Below, piece after piece: positions 39,997 through 49,930 of a stretch of DNA of 64,000 nt. Location of the stretch: the NCBI RefSeq assembly GCF_002902985.1, contig NZ_CP026167.1, positions 3,596,001 through 3,660,000 on the forward strand. The letters are read 5' to 3'. The stretch's first letter is position 1. The number at the start of each line of letters is the position of its first letter. A program made the position numbers and the translations under genes. The notes under the pieces were generated by a model. It was given only the letters and a program-made list of their open reading frames with translations. It searched no databases and was not told the origin of the DNA. The DNA is from Leclercia sp. LSNIH1. Its GTDB lineage: Bacteria; Pseudomonadota; Gammaproteobacteria; Enterobacterales; Enterobacteriaceae.

Positions 39997-40488
39997 TCAG
40001 GCCGTAGGCCGCTCATTCCAGGCATCGGTGAACTGAATGTTGCCATCCACGATACGCCAGGTGATTTTTTCATACTGAATACTGACGCTTTCTACATGAT
40101 TCATTTTATCGTTGCCCGATAATTTTACGTTAGGTACAGCGCAGTTAACGCCAGTGATCTTCACGTTTTCCATCAACACCGTGTAATAGCAGACTTCCTG
40201 TCCTGCGTCGTTAATGTGATAAAACCTGATCTCGGCACTTTTCAACGTCTGGCCTGTCGCGGCTGCTTTATAGAGGTAGGGCGTGGAGCTATCGACTTCC
40301 TTTTCAATCATCATGGATGAGTGTTGGCGTGTACCGGTAATTTTACCGTTGGCACTGTCAACAGGCAGGTTGATGCCATGACTCAGACCGATAATTTCGA
40401 CGCTGCCTTCACGGTCCTGCACGTCTACAGAACCTGTAATATCGGCGCCACCATCGTCTTTGAGCCACATATACGGAGGAATTGGCAT
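39997..40488 (-). CDS. hcp: Hcp-family type VI secretion tube protein (orphan)
   Basis: A 163-residue Hcp: MPIPPYMWLKDDGGADITGS opening, the beta-barrel core (VEIIGLSHGINLPV) and the YEKITWRIVDGNIQFTDAW ending are characteristic. Hcp forms hexameric rings that build the T6SS inner tube and can carry small toxins in the lumen. No baseplate, sheath or ClpV gene lies in the window, so this is an orphan hcp. AAGGAG stands eight bases upstream; it begins one base after the preceding membrane gene. Third gene of a toxin-immunity-Hcp cassette. Confidence 0.93.
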   Translation of the reverse strand: MPIPPYMWLKDDGGADITGSVDVQDREGSVEIIGLSHGINLPVDSANGKITGTRQHSSMMIEKEVDSSTPYLYKAAATGQTLKSAEIRFYHINDAGQEVCYYTVLMENVKITGVNCAVPNVKLSGNDKMNHVESVSIQYEKITWRIVDGNIQFTDAWNERPTA

Positions 40489-40489
40489 T

Positions 40490-40762
40490 TTATTTGCTCC
40501 TTAATTTTTTGATTAACTTCATTGTTATAAAATATATTGGCATTGCTATTGATATCATTATAGATAGATCTATATCGGTATAAGCGTCATACATGGATTC
40601 TGCGTCTTCACCCCCATAGAAAAACAACGCCCATTTTGTTGCAAAATCCTCATCAATATATAATTCGGCATATGGGAAAGTGTGACCAACACAATATAAC
40701 AATAAAATAAAATAAATAAATTTAATGATTTTATGCGCAATTTTTTTTAGTATTGCCGCCAT
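40490..40762 (-). CDS. Two-TM membrane protein, candidate immunity to the adjacent toxin
   Basis: A 90-residue protein I do not recognise by family. Two hydrophobic helices (about 11-28 and 68-83) flank an acidic loop (YAELYIDEDFATKWALFFYGGEDAESMYDAYTDID split here for description: residues about 31-66). Basic ends (KKIAHKIIK and KLIKKLRSK) put both termini in the cytoplasm, so the loop faces the periplasm, where the toxin would act. The gene is strikingly AT-rich. ATG 40762 has GGAGGT six bases upstream and lies within the toxin gene (32-base overlap). Immunity is inferred from position and topology only. Confidence 0.65.
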   Translation of the reverse strand: MAAILKKIAHKIIKFIYFILLLYCVGHTFPYAELYIDEDFATKWALFFYGGEDAESMYDAYTDIDLSIMISIAMPIYFITMKLIKKLRSK

Positions 40763-41255
40763 CAACCACCTCCACCCATCCCCGCGCCATTAACGACCGC
40801 ATACAGGGAACCTGTATAAGTGAGGTATTCATAAGCGCATTGCGGATCATCGAAAAATCTGAATTATTGGCGATAGTTATACAACCTTTGGAAACTGTAC
40901 CGGGATGCAACCGGAAGTTGCCGCGCTTGACATTTTCTATCCAGGTATCATCGTCGATATTCCAGTCATCGCGCCATAACGCAAACCAGTCCGACTTGCC
41001 AAAGGCACGTCGGCCAAAAAATCTATTAGCCTCATCGTGTATTTCCGTTAGCTTCTGAGAAAAGTAGTTGCCTTCTTTGCGATCTACAATCCAATATTTT
41101 CCGGGTGGGATAGGCCCTAATTTTGCAACAGCAGCACAGTTAATATTGTTCCGGTATGCCCCTAACCCCGAATGCGCCATAAATACACCCACGCCGTACA
41201 GATTAAAAGGCGCATAGTCTGCCCCGTTGAGGATTAACTTCCCTTGCAACGCCAT
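40731..41255 (-). CDS. Tlde1-like T6SS effector, L,D-transpeptidase-related (DUF2778)
   Basis: A 174-residue protein with the DUF2778/Tlde1 signature: an N-terminal MALQGKLILNGADYAPF, GPIPPGKYWI, and the catalytic HPGTVSKGCI motif with His117 and Cys125. Tlde1 of Salmonella is delivered by T6SS and attacks peptidoglycan by L,D-carboxypeptidase and D-amino-acid exchange in the target's periplasm. No signal peptide, as expected for an Hcp-loaded toxin. AAGGA is six bases before ATG 41255; an upstream in-frame start at 41279 is poorer. First gene of the cassette. Confidence 0.88.
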   Translation of the reverse strand: MALQGKLILNGADYAPFNLYGVGVFMAHSGLGAYRNNINCAAVAKLGPIPPGKYWIVDRKEGNYFSQKLTEIHDEANRFFGRRAFGKSDWFALWRDDWNIDDDTWIENVKRGNFRLHPGTVSKGCITIANNSDFSMIRNALMNTSLIQVPCMRSLMARGWVEVVDGGNTKKNCA

Positions 41256-41461
41256 AGATATCCTTTTTTCAATAAGCATATGTTCGCTTATCGTACATCA
41301 ACATATTCAGGCAGGGGCGAGATTATTCCAGCAACGAACTATTTTCAGAAAATCACAAGATATTTACTACAGGAAGGAATAAGAAGACAGGCGGAGTGAT
41401 AATATCAGGGTCATTATAGCGAGAATATCATGCTAAACAGATGACCCTGTACCCTATGAAA

Positions 41462-42082
41462 TTACAGGAAAGGCTTCACGTCCCCCACCCCTTCACGCAG
41501 CACAACCGGGGCATCTTCCGTTAAATCGATCACCGTGGTCGGCTGTTGGCCGAGATAGCCGCCGTGAATCACCAGCTCAACCTGTTTCTCCAGACGGTCT
41601 TTGATCTCATCGGGATCGGATTCCGTAAAGTCGCTGCCCGGTAACATCAGCGAGGTGGAGAGCATCGGCTCGCCCAGCGTCTCGAGAAGCGCCTGAGCAA
41701 TCGGGTTTGACGGCACGCGCATCCCGATGGTTTTGCGTTTTTCCTGCAGCAGGCGGCGCGGCACCTCTTTCGTCCCCTTGAGGATAAAGGTGTAATTACC
41801 CGGCGTGTTATTTTTGATCAACCGAAACGCCACGTTATCCACGTAGGAGTAGGTCGATAACTCAGAGAGATCGCGGCACATCAGGGTAAAGTTATGCCCG
41901 TTAGGCAGGTTGCGGATCCGGCAGATACGCTCCATCGCGTTTTTGTCTTCGATCTTACAGCCCAGCGCATAGCCTGAGTCAGTTGGATAGACAATAACGC
42001 CACCCTTACGCACGATCTCCACGGCCTGATTAATCAAACGCGGCTGCGGATTGTCAGGATGGATATAAAAAAATTGGCTCAT
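41462..42082 (-). CDS. yciO: YciO, Sua5/YciO/YrdC-family protein
   Basis: A 206-residue homologue of threonylcarbamoyl-AMP synthase with the dsRNA-binding/nucleotide fold; KxR and SxN type residues lie in YPTDSGYALGCKIEDKNAMERICRIR. YciO has weak or alternative activity relative to TsaC in E. coli. The start overlaps the rnm stop by four bases (ATGA), so the two are coupled. Confidence 0.95.
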   Translation of the reverse strand: MSQFFYIHPDNPQPRLINQAVEIVRKGGVIVYPTDSGYALGCKIEDKNAMERICRIRNLPNGHNFTLMCRDLSELSTYSYVDNVAFRLIKNNTPGNYTFILKGTKEVPRRLLQEKRKTIGMRVPSNPIAQALLETLGEPMLSTSLMLPGSDFTESDPDEIKDRLEKQVELVIHGGYLGQQPTTVIDLTEDAPVVLREGVGDVKPFL

Positions 42083-42960
42083 ACTCCCCTCTCTTCAATT
42101 GGCGTTGGCTGCTCCCAGAGGTGCCACACCGGCTCGACACCGGCGGGTAACCAGAGCTTGCGTCCCAGCTCTATCCAGGGACAAGGCTGATGAAAATCAG
42201 AGCCCTGGGAGGCAAAGAGTCCATACTGGCGGGCATATTCAGCCAGCTGACTGCGCTCGTTGGGTGCCTGCTGACACTGAGCGACTTCCATCGCCTCTCC
42301 GCCGTGTTCGGCAAAGTATGCCAGCAGACGTTTCAGCCATTTGGCGGAAAGGTTATACCGCCCCGGATGGGCCAGTACCGCCTTACCACCAGAATGATGA
42401 ATGACATCAATAGCTTGTTCTATTGTACACCACTGGGGAGGAACGTATCCGGTTTTCCCGCGGGCGAGATATTTTTTAAACACATCCGCAATGTTATTTG
42501 CTTTCCCGGCTTCAATCAGAAAACGGGCAAAGTGGGCGCGGGTCACCGCCCCGCCATTCGCCAGACGCAGGGCCCCTTCCCACGCGCCGGGAATATGCGC
42601 TTTCTCCAGACGTTCGGCGATCATCTCTGCCCGCTGTACACGCCGCATCTTTTGTTCATCCAGGAACGCACAGAGGGTCGGGTTCTCAATATCGATGTTT
42701 AACCCGACGATATGGATCTCGTGGTTTTCCCAGACGGTGGAAATCTCCACGCCGGTGATTAAGTTCAGGGGCAATCCGCTGCGGGCAATTTCCGCCCGCG
42801 CGGCCGCAATGGCCTCGGTGGTGTCGTGATCGGTAATGGCCAGCGTACCCACGCGCATCTCATGGGCACGATGGACAAGCTCTTCAGGCGTAAGCAGGCC
42901 ATCGGAGGCCTGGGTATGGCTGTGTAAATCATAAATCACTGCGTAATTCGTGTCGCTCAA
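42079..42960 (-). CDS. rnm: RNase AM / 3',5'-nucleotide bisphosphatase (YciV)
   Basis: PHP-domain metal-dependent phosphoesterase, 293 residues. Metal ligands lie in YDLHSHTQASDG, TDHDTTE, EIHIVG, AHPGRY and GSDFHQP. In E. coli it hydrolyses 3',5'-bisphosphonucleotides and trims the 5' ends of rRNAs. I start it at TTG 42960 (MSDTNYAV): GGGAG lies five bases upstream and the length then equals E. coli. A GTG at 42975 is possible. Divergent from the trp promoter. Confidence 0.93.
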   Translation of the reverse strand: MSDTNYAVIYDLHSHTQASDGLLTPEELVHRAHEMRVGTLAITDHDTTEAIAAARAEIARSGLPLNLITGVEISTVWENHEIHIVGLNIDIENPTLCAFLDEQKMRRVQRAEMIAERLEKAHIPGAWEGALRLANGGAVTRAHFARFLIEAGKANNIADVFKKYLARGKTGYVPPQWCTIEQAIDVIHHSGGKAVLAHPGRYNLSAKWLKRLLAYFAEHGGEAMEVAQCQQAPNERSQLAEYARQYGLFASQGSDFHQPCPWIELGRKLWLPAGVEPVWHLWEQPTPIEERGV

Positions 42961-43036
42961 AGCGGCTCCCGTCACTGCTCGTCAATATCTGCGCCGCCAT
43001 CATAACGGCATGTGGTGAAATTCTGAAATCGGGGGG

Positions 43037-43071
43037 TTGACATTAGGCTATCGAACTAGTTAACTAGTACG
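43037..43071 (+). promoter_or_regulatory. trp promoter and TrpR operator
   Basis: TTGACA, 17 bases, TTAACT form the promoter; the operator dyad GAACTAGTTAACTAGTAC overlaps the -10, identical to that of E. coli in its core. Transcription should start at A43073. TrpR with tryptophan represses here. Confidence 0.95.
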
Positions 43072-43098
43072 CAAGTTCACTCAACGAGGTATCTGGAA

Positions 43099-43143
43099 AT
43101 GACCGCACATTTTTCTCTGCATAGCTGGTGGCGCACCTCCTGA
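43099..43143 (+). CDS. trpL: trp operon leader peptide
   Basis: A 14-residue peptide MTAHFSLHSWWRTS with tandem Trp codons at positions 10-11, exactly as in E. coli TrpL, whose first nine residues differ (KAIFVLKG). Ribosome position on the Trp codons decides whether the downstream attenuator folds. GGAA lies before the ATG; the ORF is too short for most gene finders. Confidence 0.93.
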   Translation: MTAHFSLHSWWRTS

Positions 43144-43189
43144 ATTGTCGGGCAGTGTCGTACGTCTGCGTCATGCATACAGATACCTG

Positions 43190-43213
43190 GCCCGCCACTG
43201 AGCGGGCTTTTTT
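43190..43213 (+). terminator. trp attenuator (3:4 hairpin)
   Basis: GCCCGC, CACTGA loop, GCGGGC followed by TTTTTT. The upstream segment GGGCAGTGT (43150-43158) can pair either with the leader end or with the 3 strand to form the antiterminator. Confidence 0.92.
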
Positions 43214-43239
43214 ATGAACAGAATAAAGAGAACAACATA

Positions 43240-44802
43240 ATGCAAACAGCCAAACCGAACCTTGAACTGCTGACCCGTGAGGCGGCCTATCGCCACAATC
43301 CCACAGCCCTGTTCCATCAGGTGTGTGGCGCCCGTCCTGCCACGCTGCTGCTGGAGTCGGCGGATATCGACAGTAAAGACGATCTGAAAAGCCTGCTGCT
43401 GATCGACAGCGCCCTGCGCATCACCGCCCTGGGCAACACCGTCACCCTGAAGGCGCTTTCTGAAAACGGTGCGGCCCTGCTGTCGCTGCTGGACGATGTC
43501 CTGCCCGCGGGCATTGAGAACGAACATCGCCCGGACCAGCGGATCCTGCACTTCCCGCCGGTGAGCCAGCTGCTGGATGAAGATGCCCGCCTCTGTTCTC
43601 TGTCGGTGTTTGATGCCTTCCGCCTGCTGCAAAATCTGGTAAACGTCCCGGAAAGCGAGCGCGAAGCGATGTTCTTTGGCGGACTGTTTGCCTACGATCT
43701 GGTGGCCGGTTTTGAAGATCTCCCCGAGCTGGAGCAGGGAAACCGCTGTCCGGACTACTGCTTCTATCTGGCGGAAACCTTACTGGTGATCGACCATCAG
43801 AAAAAGTACACCCGCATTCAGGCCAGCCTGTTTACTCCGTTACTGGCGGAGAAGCAGCGCCTGGAGCAACGCATTGCCCAACTGCAGGCGCAAATGGACG
43901 AAGCCCCGCCGGCACTGCCGGTGCAGCGCGTGGAGCAGATGCGTTGCGACGTCAGCCAGACGGACGACGAATATGGCGTGGTGGTGCGCCAGATGCAGAA
44001 AGCCATTCGCGCAGGCGAGATCTTCCAGGTGGTGCCGTCCCGTCGTTTCTCCCTGCCCTGCCCGTCTCCTCTGGCGGCCTACGACGTGCTGAAGAAAAGC
44101 AACCCCAGCCCCTACATGTTCTTTATGCAGGATAACGATTTTACGCTGTTCGGCGCCTCGCCGGAGAGCTCCCTGAAGTACGACGCCACCAGCCGCCAGA
44201 TTGAAATCTATCCCATTGCCGGAACCCGCCCGCGCGGTCGTCGCGCCGACGGCTCACTGGACCGCGATCTGGACAGCCGCATTGAGCTGGAGATGCGCAC
44301 AGACCAGAAAGAGATGTCCGAACACCTGATGCTGGTGGACCTGGCCCGTAACGACCTGGCGCGCATCTGCACCCCGGGCAGCCGTTACGTCGCCGACTTA
44401 ACCAAAGTGGACCGTTACTCCTTCGTGATGCATCTGGTCTCCCGCGTGGTGGGCGAGCTGCGTCAGGATCTGGACGTGCTACACGCCTACCGCGCCTGCA
44501 TGAACATGGGCACCCTGAGCGGCGCGCCAAAAGTCCGTGCCATGCAGCTGATTGCCCAGGCCGAAGGCCGTCGTCGCGGCAGCTACGGCGGCGCGGTGGG
44601 TTACTTCACCGCCCACGGCGATCTGGATACCTGCATCGTGATCCGCTCCGCCTACGTTGAAGAAGGCATTGCCACCGTCCAGGCGGGTGCCGGCATCGTT
44701 CTCGACTCCGTTCCGCAGTCTGAAGCTGACGAAACCCGTAACAAGGCCCGCGCGGTACTGCGCGCCATTGCGACTGCCCATCACGCACAGGAGATTTTCT
44801 GA
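43240..44802 (+). CDS. trpE: Anthranilate synthase component I
   Basis: Converts chorismate and ammonia to anthranilate with TrpGD. The 520 residues have the N-terminal regulatory domain with the tryptophan-binding LLESADI motif (about 36-42) and the C-terminal chorismate-binding domain (about 240-505; [15 protein letters not shown]). The TGA overlaps the trpD ATG (TGATG), giving translational coupling of the two subunits. Confidence 0.98.
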   Translation: MQTAKPNLELLTREAAYRHNPTALFHQVCGARPATLLLESADIDSKDDLKSLLLIDSALRITALGNTVTLKALSENGAALLSLLDDVLPAGIENEHRPDQRILHFPPVSQLLDEDARLCSLSVFDAFRLLQNLVNVPESEREAMFFGGLFAYDLVAGFEDLPELEQGNRCPDYCFYLAETLLVIDHQKKYTRIQASLFTPLLAEKQRLEQRIAQLQAQMDEAPPALPVQRVEQMRCDVSQTDDEYGVVVRQMQKAIRAGEIFQVVPSRRFSLPCPSPLAAYDVLKKSNPSPYMFFMQDNDFTLFGASPESSLKYDATSRQIEIYPIAGTRPRGRRADGSLDRDLDSRIELEMRTDQKEMSEHLMLVDLARNDLARICTPGSRYVADLTKVDRYSFVMHLVSRVVGELRQDLDVLHAYRACMNMGTLSGAPKVRAMQLIAQAEGRRRGSYGGAVGYFTAHGDLDTCIVIRSAYVEEGIATVQAGAGIVLDSVPQSEADETRNKARAVLRAIATAHHAQEIF

Positions 44803-46397
44803 TGGCTGACATTCTGCTGCTCGATAATATCGACTCCTTTACCTATAACCTGGCGGATCAGCTGCGTGCTAACGGTCACAACGTGGTGATTTACCGTAAC
44901 CATGTCCCGGCTCAGACCTTAATCGACCGTCTGGCCACCATGCAAAACCCGGTGCTGATGCTCTCCCCGGGGCCTGGCGCGCCGAGCGAAGCAGGCTGTA
45001 TGCCGGAGCTGCTGACCCGCCTGCGCGGCAAGCTGCCAATCATCGGCATCTGCCTGGGCCATCAGGCGATTGTTGAGGCTTACGGCGGCTACGTCGGCCA
45101 GGCCGGTGAGATCCTGCACGGGAAAGCCTCCAGCATTGAACACGACGGCCAGGCGATGTTTGCCGGGCTGATGAATCCCCTGCCGGTGGCGCGTTACCAC
45201 TCGCTGGTGGGCAGCAACATCCCGGCGGGCCTGACGATCAACGCCCATTACAACGGGATGGTAATGGCGGTACGTCACGACGCGGACCGGGTTTGCGGGA
45301 TGCAGTTCCACCCGGAATCCATTCTGACCTCCCAGGGCGCGCGCCTGCTGGAGCAGACCCTGAACTGGGCGCTGCAGAAACTGGAGCAGACCAACACTCT
45401 GCAGCCGATTCTGGAAAAACTCTACCAGGCGCAGACCCTGAGCCAGCAGGAGAGCCACCAGCTCTTCTCCGCCGTGGTACGCGGTGAGCTGAAGCCTGAG
45501 CAGCTGGCTGCCGCGCTGGTGAGCATGAAAGTGCGCGGTGAACAGCCGCAGGAGATTGCCGGTGCCGCCACCGCATTGCTGGAAAACGCCGCCCCGTTCC
45601 CGCGCCCGGACTACCTCTTCGCGGATATCGTCGGTACCGGCGGTGACGGCAGTAACAGCATCAACATCTCCACCGCCAGCGCCTTTGTCGCTGCCGCCTG
45701 TGGGCTGAAGGTGGCGAAGCACGGCAACCGCAGCGTCTCCAGCCGTTCCGGTTCGTCGGATCTGCTGGCCGCCTTCGGGATTAATCTGGACATGAATGCG
45801 GAGAAATCCCGCGATGCGCTGGACGAACTGGGCGTCTGTTTCCTGTTCGCGCCGAAGTATCACACTGGCTTCCGCCATGCCATGCCGGTGCGTCAGCAGC
45901 TGAAGACCCGCACCCTGTTTAATGTGCTTGGGCCACTGATCAACCCGGCGCACCCGCCGCTGGCGCTGATTGGTGTCTACAGCCCTGAACTGGTGCTGCC
46001 GATCGCCGAAACCCTGCGGGTGCTCGGTTATCAGCGAGCGGCGGTGGTTCACAGCGGCGGAATGGACGAAGTCTCGCTCCATGCGCCGACGCTGGTGGCC
46101 GAACTGCACAACGGTGAAATCAAAAACTATCAGCTTGACGCAGCAGACTTTGGTTTAACCCCGTATCACCAGGAACAACTTGCGGGCGGCACCCCGGAAG
46201 AAAACCGTGACATTCTGACCCGCCTGTTACAAGGTAAAGGTGAACCAGCGCATGAGGCCGCTGTCGCCGCTAACGTCGCCATGCTGATGCGTCTGCACGG
46301 CGAAGAGGATTTACAGGTCAACGCGCAAAAAGTGATTGATGTGCTGCGCTCCGGCGCAGCCTACGACCGAGTGACCGCACTTGCGGCAAGAGGGTAA
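44802..46397 (+). CDS. trpD: Bifunctional anthranilate synthase glutaminase / anthranilate phosphoribosyltransferase
   Basis: Fusion TrpG-TrpD, 531 residues. The class I glutamine amidotransferase (about 1-195) has the nucleophile Cys84 in GICLGHQ and the His-Glu pair in QFHPESI. The phosphoribosyltransferase (about 200-531) has the PRPP loop [14 protein letters not shown]. The fusion is the enterobacterial form (also called trpGD). Confidence 0.98.
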   Translation: MADILLLDNIDSFTYNLADQLRANGHNVVIYRNHVPAQTLIDRLATMQNPVLMLSPGPGAPSEAGCMPELLTRLRGKLPIIGICLGHQAIVEAYGGYVGQAGEILHGKASSIEHDGQAMFAGLMNPLPVARYHSLVGSNIPAGLTINAHYNGMVMAVRHDADRVCGMQFHPESILTSQGARLLEQTLNWALQKLEQTNTLQPILEKLYQAQTLSQQESHQLFSAVVRGELKPEQLAAALVSMKVRGEQPQEIAGAATALLENAAPFPRPDYLFADIVGTGGDGSNSINISTASAFVAAACGLKVAKHGNRSVSSRSGSSDLLAAFGINLDMNAEKSRDALDELGVCFLFAPKYHTGFRHAMPVRQQLKTRTLFNVLGPLINPAHPPLALIGVYSPELVLPIAETLRVLGYQRAAVVHSGGMDEVSLHAPTLVAELHNGEIKNYQLDAADFGLTPYHQEQLAGGTPEENRDILTRLLQGKGEPAHEAAVAANVAMLMRLHGEEDLQVNAQKVIDVLRSGAAYDRVTALAARG

Positions 46398-46400
46398 ACA

Positions 46401-47759
46401 ATGCAGACCGTATTAGCGAAAATCGTTGCCGATAAGGCCATCTGGGTTGAAGCGCGGAAACAGCAGCAGCCGCTCGCCAGTTTCCAGAATGACGTGGTAC
46501 CGAGCAGCCGTCGTTTTTATGATGCCCTGCGGGGCGCGCGCACCGCATTTATCCTGGAGTGCAAAAAGGCCTCCCCGTCGAAAGGGGTGATCCGCGACGA
46601 TTTCGACCCGGCGAAGATCGCCGCCATCTATAAGCACCACGCTTCGGCTATTTCGGTGCTGACCGATGAGAAATATTTTCAGGGAAGTTTTGATTTTCTG
46701 CCCATCGTCAGCGGCATCGCGCCGCAGCCGATTTTGTGCAAAGACTTTATCATCGACCCGTATCAAATCTGGCTGGCGCGTTTTTATCAGGCCGACGCCT
46801 GCCTGCTGATGCTCTCGGTCCTGGACGATGAACAGTACCGCCAGCTTGCTGCGGTCGCGCACAGCCTGAACATGGGTGTGCTGACAGAAGTGAGCAACGA
46901 AGAGGAGCTGGAGCGCGCTATCGCCCTCGAGGCCAAAGTGGTCGGGATCAATAACCGCGACCTGCGCGATCTCTCCATCGACCTGAACCGCACCCGCCAG
47001 CTGGCCCCGCGTCTGGGCGCAGGCGTAACGGTGATTAGCGAGTCCGGGATCAACAGTTATGCCCAGGTTCGCGAGCTGAGCCACTTCGCCAACGGCTTCC
47101 TGATTGGGTCGGCGATGATGGAGCAGGACGATCTCAGCGCCGCGGTACGTCGCGTGCTGCTAGGGGAGAACAAGGTCTGCGGCCTGACGCGTCCACAGGA
47201 TGCCGCCGCGGCTTATGAAGCGGGCGCCATTTACGGCGGGCTGATCTTCGTTGATGCCTCCCCGCGCAACGTGACCGAGGCGCAGGCGCACGAGGTGATC
47301 GCCGCCGCCCCGTTACAGTATGTGGGCGTCTTCCGTAATGGTGCCATCGAACAGGTGGCTGCCACGGCAGAGTCGCTTTCCCTGACCGCCGTCCAGCTGC
47401 ACGGCAGCGAAGATCAGGCGTATATCGATGCCCTGCGTGAAAGGCTAAAACCGCAGGTGCAAATCTGGAAAGCGCTGAGCGTGGCCGACACCCTGCCGCC
47501 GCGCACGCTGCAGCATGTTGATAAGTATGTGCTGGATAATGGCCAGGGCGGAACCGGGCAGCGTTTTGACTGGTCGCTGCTCCAGGGCGAGAAGCTGGAT
47601 AACGTCCTGCTCGCCGGGGGCTTAAGCCCCGATAACTGCGTTGAGGCCGCCAAAGCGGGCTGCGCAGGTCTCGATTTTAATTCAGGCGTTGAGTCGCAGC
47701 CGGGCATAAAAGATGCCAGCAAACTGGCTTCGGTGTTCAAAACGCTGCGTGCATATTAA
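46401..47759 (+). CDS. trpC: Bifunctional indole-3-glycerol-phosphate synthase / PRA isomerase
   Basis: Two fused TIM barrels in 452 residues. IGPS (about 1-255) contains [10 protein letters not shown] and the late [15 protein letters not shown] (about 256-452) begins CGLTRPQDA with the catalytic cysteine and ends with the phosphate site GLDFNSGVE. Three bases separate it from trpD. Confidence 0.98.
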   Translation: MQTVLAKIVADKAIWVEARKQQQPLASFQNDVVPSSRRFYDALRGARTAFILECKKASPSKGVIRDDFDPAKIAAIYKHHASAISVLTDEKYFQGSFDFLPIVSGIAPQPILCKDFIIDPYQIWLARFYQADACLLMLSVLDDEQYRQLAAVAHSLNMGVLTEVSNEEELERAIALEAKVVGINNRDLRDLSIDLNRTRQLAPRLGAGVTVISESGINSYAQVRELSHFANGFLIGSAMMEQDDLSAAVRRVLLGENKVCGLTRPQDAAAAYEAGAIYGGLIFVDASPRNVTEAQAHEVIAAAPLQYVGVFRNGAIEQVAATAESLSLTAVQLHGSEDQAYIDALRERLKPQVQIWKALSVADTLPPRTLQHVDKYVLDNGQGGTGQRFDWSLLQGEKLDNVLLAGGLSPDNCVEAAKAGCAGLDFNSGVESQPGIKDASKLASVFKTLRAY

Positions 47760-47769
47760 GGAAGAGAAG

Positions 47770-48963
47770 ATGACCACATTATTAAATCCCTATTTTGGTG
47801 AGTTTGGCGGCATGTATGTGCCGCAAATCCTGATGCCCGCCCTGCGCCAGCTTGAAGAGGCGTTCGTGAGTGCGCAAAAAGATCCGCTCTTCCAGGCTGA
47901 GTTCACCGACCTGCTGAAAAACTACGCCGGACGCCCTACGGCCCTGACCAAATGCCGCAACCTGACAGAGGGGACGAATACCACCCTGTATCTGAAGCGT
48001 GAAGATCTGCTCCACGGCGGCGCACATAAAACCAACCAGGTGCTGGGGCAGGCGCTGCTGGCAAAACGGATGGGTAAAACCGAAATCATTGCCGAAACCG
48101 GGGCCGGTCAGCACGGCGTGGCGTCGGCGCTGGCCAGCGCCCTGCTCGGTCTGAAATGCCGTATCTACATGGGGGCAAAAGACGTTGAGCGTCAGTCGCC
48201 GAACGTCTTCCGTATGCGTCTGATGGGCGCGGAAGTAATCCCGGTGCACAGTGGCTCGGCCACCCTGAAAGATGCCTGTAACGAGGCGCTGCGCGACTGG
48301 TCCGGTAACTATGAAAACGCCCACTATATGCTCGGTACCGCCGCGGGCCCGCACCCGTTCCCGACCATCGTGCGTGAATTCCAGCGCATGATCGGCGAAG
48401 AGACCAAAGCGCAGATCCTCGAAAAAGAGGGGCGCCTGCCGGATGCGGTGATCGCCTGCGTGGGCGGCGGCTCTAACGCCATCGGCATGTTTGCTGACTT
48501 CATCGACGATACCCGTGTGGGGCTGATCGGCGTTGAACCTGCTGGTCACGGGATTGAAACCGGCGAGCACGGTGCGCCACTGAAGCATGGCCGCGTGGGC
48601 ATCTACTTCGGCATGAAAGCGCCGATGATGCAGACCGACGAAGGCCAGATTGAAGAGTCGTACTCCATCTCTGCCGGGCTGGACTTCCCGTCCGTGGGGC
48701 CGCAGCACGCGCACCTGAACAGCATCGGTCGCGCCGAGTACGTCTCAATTACCGATGACGAAGCGCTGGAAGCGTTCAAGACCCTGTGCCGTAAGGAGGG
48801 GATTATCCCGGCGCTGGAATCTTCCCACGCCCTGGCCCATGCCCTGAAAATGATCAAAGAGAACCCGGAAAAAGAGCAACTGCTGGTGGTGAACCTGTCC
48901 GGTCGCGGTGATAAAGACATCTTCACCGTTCACGATATTCTGAAAGCACGAGGGGAAATCTGA
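47770..48963 (+). CDS. trpB: Tryptophan synthase beta subunit
   Basis: PLP enzyme joining indole to serine, 397 residues. PLP lysine is Lys87 in GGAHKTNQ and the phosphate loop is [11 protein letters not shown] 47770 follows GGAAGAGAAG, eleven bases after the trpC stop; the open frame extends upstream into trpC but is not used. TGATG overlap with trpA keeps the subunits coupled. Confidence 0.98.
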   Translation: MTTLLNPYFGEFGGMYVPQILMPALRQLEEAFVSAQKDPLFQAEFTDLLKNYAGRPTALTKCRNLTEGTNTTLYLKREDLLHGGAHKTNQVLGQALLAKRMGKTEIIAETGAGQHGVASALASALLGLKCRIYMGAKDVERQSPNVFRMRLMGAEVIPVHSGSATLKDACNEALRDWSGNYENAHYMLGTAAGPHPFPTIVREFQRMIGEETKAQILEKEGRLPDAVIACVGGGSNAIGMFADFIDDTRVGLIGVEPAGHGIETGEHGAPLKHGRVGIYFGMKAPMMQTDEGQIEESYSISAGLDFPSVGPQHAHLNSIGRAEYVSITDDEALEAFKTLCRKEGIIPALESSHALAHALKMIKENPEKEQLLVVNLSGRGDKDIFTVHDILKARGEI

Positions 48964-49772
48964 TGGAACGTTACGATAACGTGTTTGCTGAACTTAAGGC
49001 CCGCAAGGAAGGCGCGTTTGTTCCCTTCGTCACGCTGGGCGACCCCTCTCCGGAGCAGTCGCTGAAAATCATCGACGCCCTGGTTGAAGCGGGCGCCGAC
49101 GCGCTGGAGCTGGGCATCCCCTTCTCCGATCCGTTGGCCGATGGCCCGACCATTCAGAGTGCCACCCTGCGCGCCTTTGCCGCAGGCGTGACCCCGACCC
49201 AGTGCTTCGAGATGCTGGCAACCATCCGTCAGAAATACCCGGCGATGCCCATCGGCCTGCTGATGTACGCTAACCTGGTCTTTAACCGCGGCATTGACGA
49301 GTTCTACGCCGAGTGCGCGCGCGTGGGCGTGGATTCGGTGCTGGTCGCCGATGTCCCGGTCGAGGAGTCTGCCCCGTTCCGCCAGGCGGCGATGCGTCAC
49401 AACGTTGCGCCGATCTTTATCTGCCCACCGAATGCCGATGATAACCTGCTGCGCCAGATCGCCTCCCACGGTCGCGGCTATACCTACCTGCTGTCCCGCG
49501 CCGGCGTTACCGGTGCGGAGAACAAAGCCGCCCTGCCGCTGCACCATCTGGTGGAAAAACTGACGGAGTACAATGCCGCACCGCCGCTGCAGGGCTTTGG
49601 TATTTCAGCGCCTGAGCAGGTGACCGCGGCGCTGGGCGCCGGGGCGGCCGGGGCGATTTCCGGCTCGGCGATCGTCAAAATTATCGAGAACAATGTCGAT
49701 AAGCCTGAACAGATGTTGAGCGAACTGAAGGCCTTTGTCAGCGCCATGAAAGCCGCAACCCGTCCGCAGTAA
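48963..49772 (+). CDS. trpA: Tryptophan synthase alpha subunit
   Basis: Cleaves indoleglycerol phosphate and channels indole to TrpB. TIM barrel of 269 residues with catalytic Glu49 and Asp60 ([15 protein letters not shown]). Last trp gene; followed by a hairpin. Confidence 0.98.
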   Translation: MERYDNVFAELKARKEGAFVPFVTLGDPSPEQSLKIIDALVEAGADALELGIPFSDPLADGPTIQSATLRAFAAGVTPTQCFEMLATIRQKYPAMPIGLLMYANLVFNRGIDEFYAECARVGVDSVLVADVPVEESAPFRQAAMRHNVAPIFICPPNADDNLLRQIASHGRGYTYLLSRAGVTGAENKAALPLHHLVEKLTEYNAAPPLQGFGISAPEQVTAALGAGAAGAISGSAIVKIIENNVDKPEQMLSELKAFVSAMKAATRPQ

Positions 49773-49779
49773 AAGAGTC

Positions 49780-49807
49780 GCCGTCTGGTTTTTTACCAGG
49801 CGGCTTT
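49780..49807 (+). terminator. trp operon terminator
   Basis: GCCGTCTGGT, T-rich loop, ACCAGGCGGC then TTTACG. The stem has one G-T pair and the T tract is short, so termination may be partial, as with the E. coli trp t site, which needs Rho downstream. Confidence 0.65.
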
Positions 49808-49930
49808 ACGCATAAATTGATCCCTTCGATCTTTAACGCAGTTAATCCTTTTCAAACGCGATTCCCGGCGTATCATCCTCACGTTTTATAACACTTCCTC
49901 CTTAAACCTTCTGAGTTCAGAGGCTTAACT

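Noticed and set aside
39823..40122. 99-codon plus-strand ORF across the hcp end
   Set aside because: Half of it is antisense to hcp, its start lacks a ribosome-binding site, and the amino-acid content is not protein-like.
42079..42082. yciO and rnm as one fused protein
   Set aside because: A four-base ATGA overlap with separate starts and normal lengths shows two coupled genes.
44919..46109. 396-codon minus-strand ORF opposite trpD
   Set aside because: Mirror frame of the trpGD coding sequence; no independent signals.
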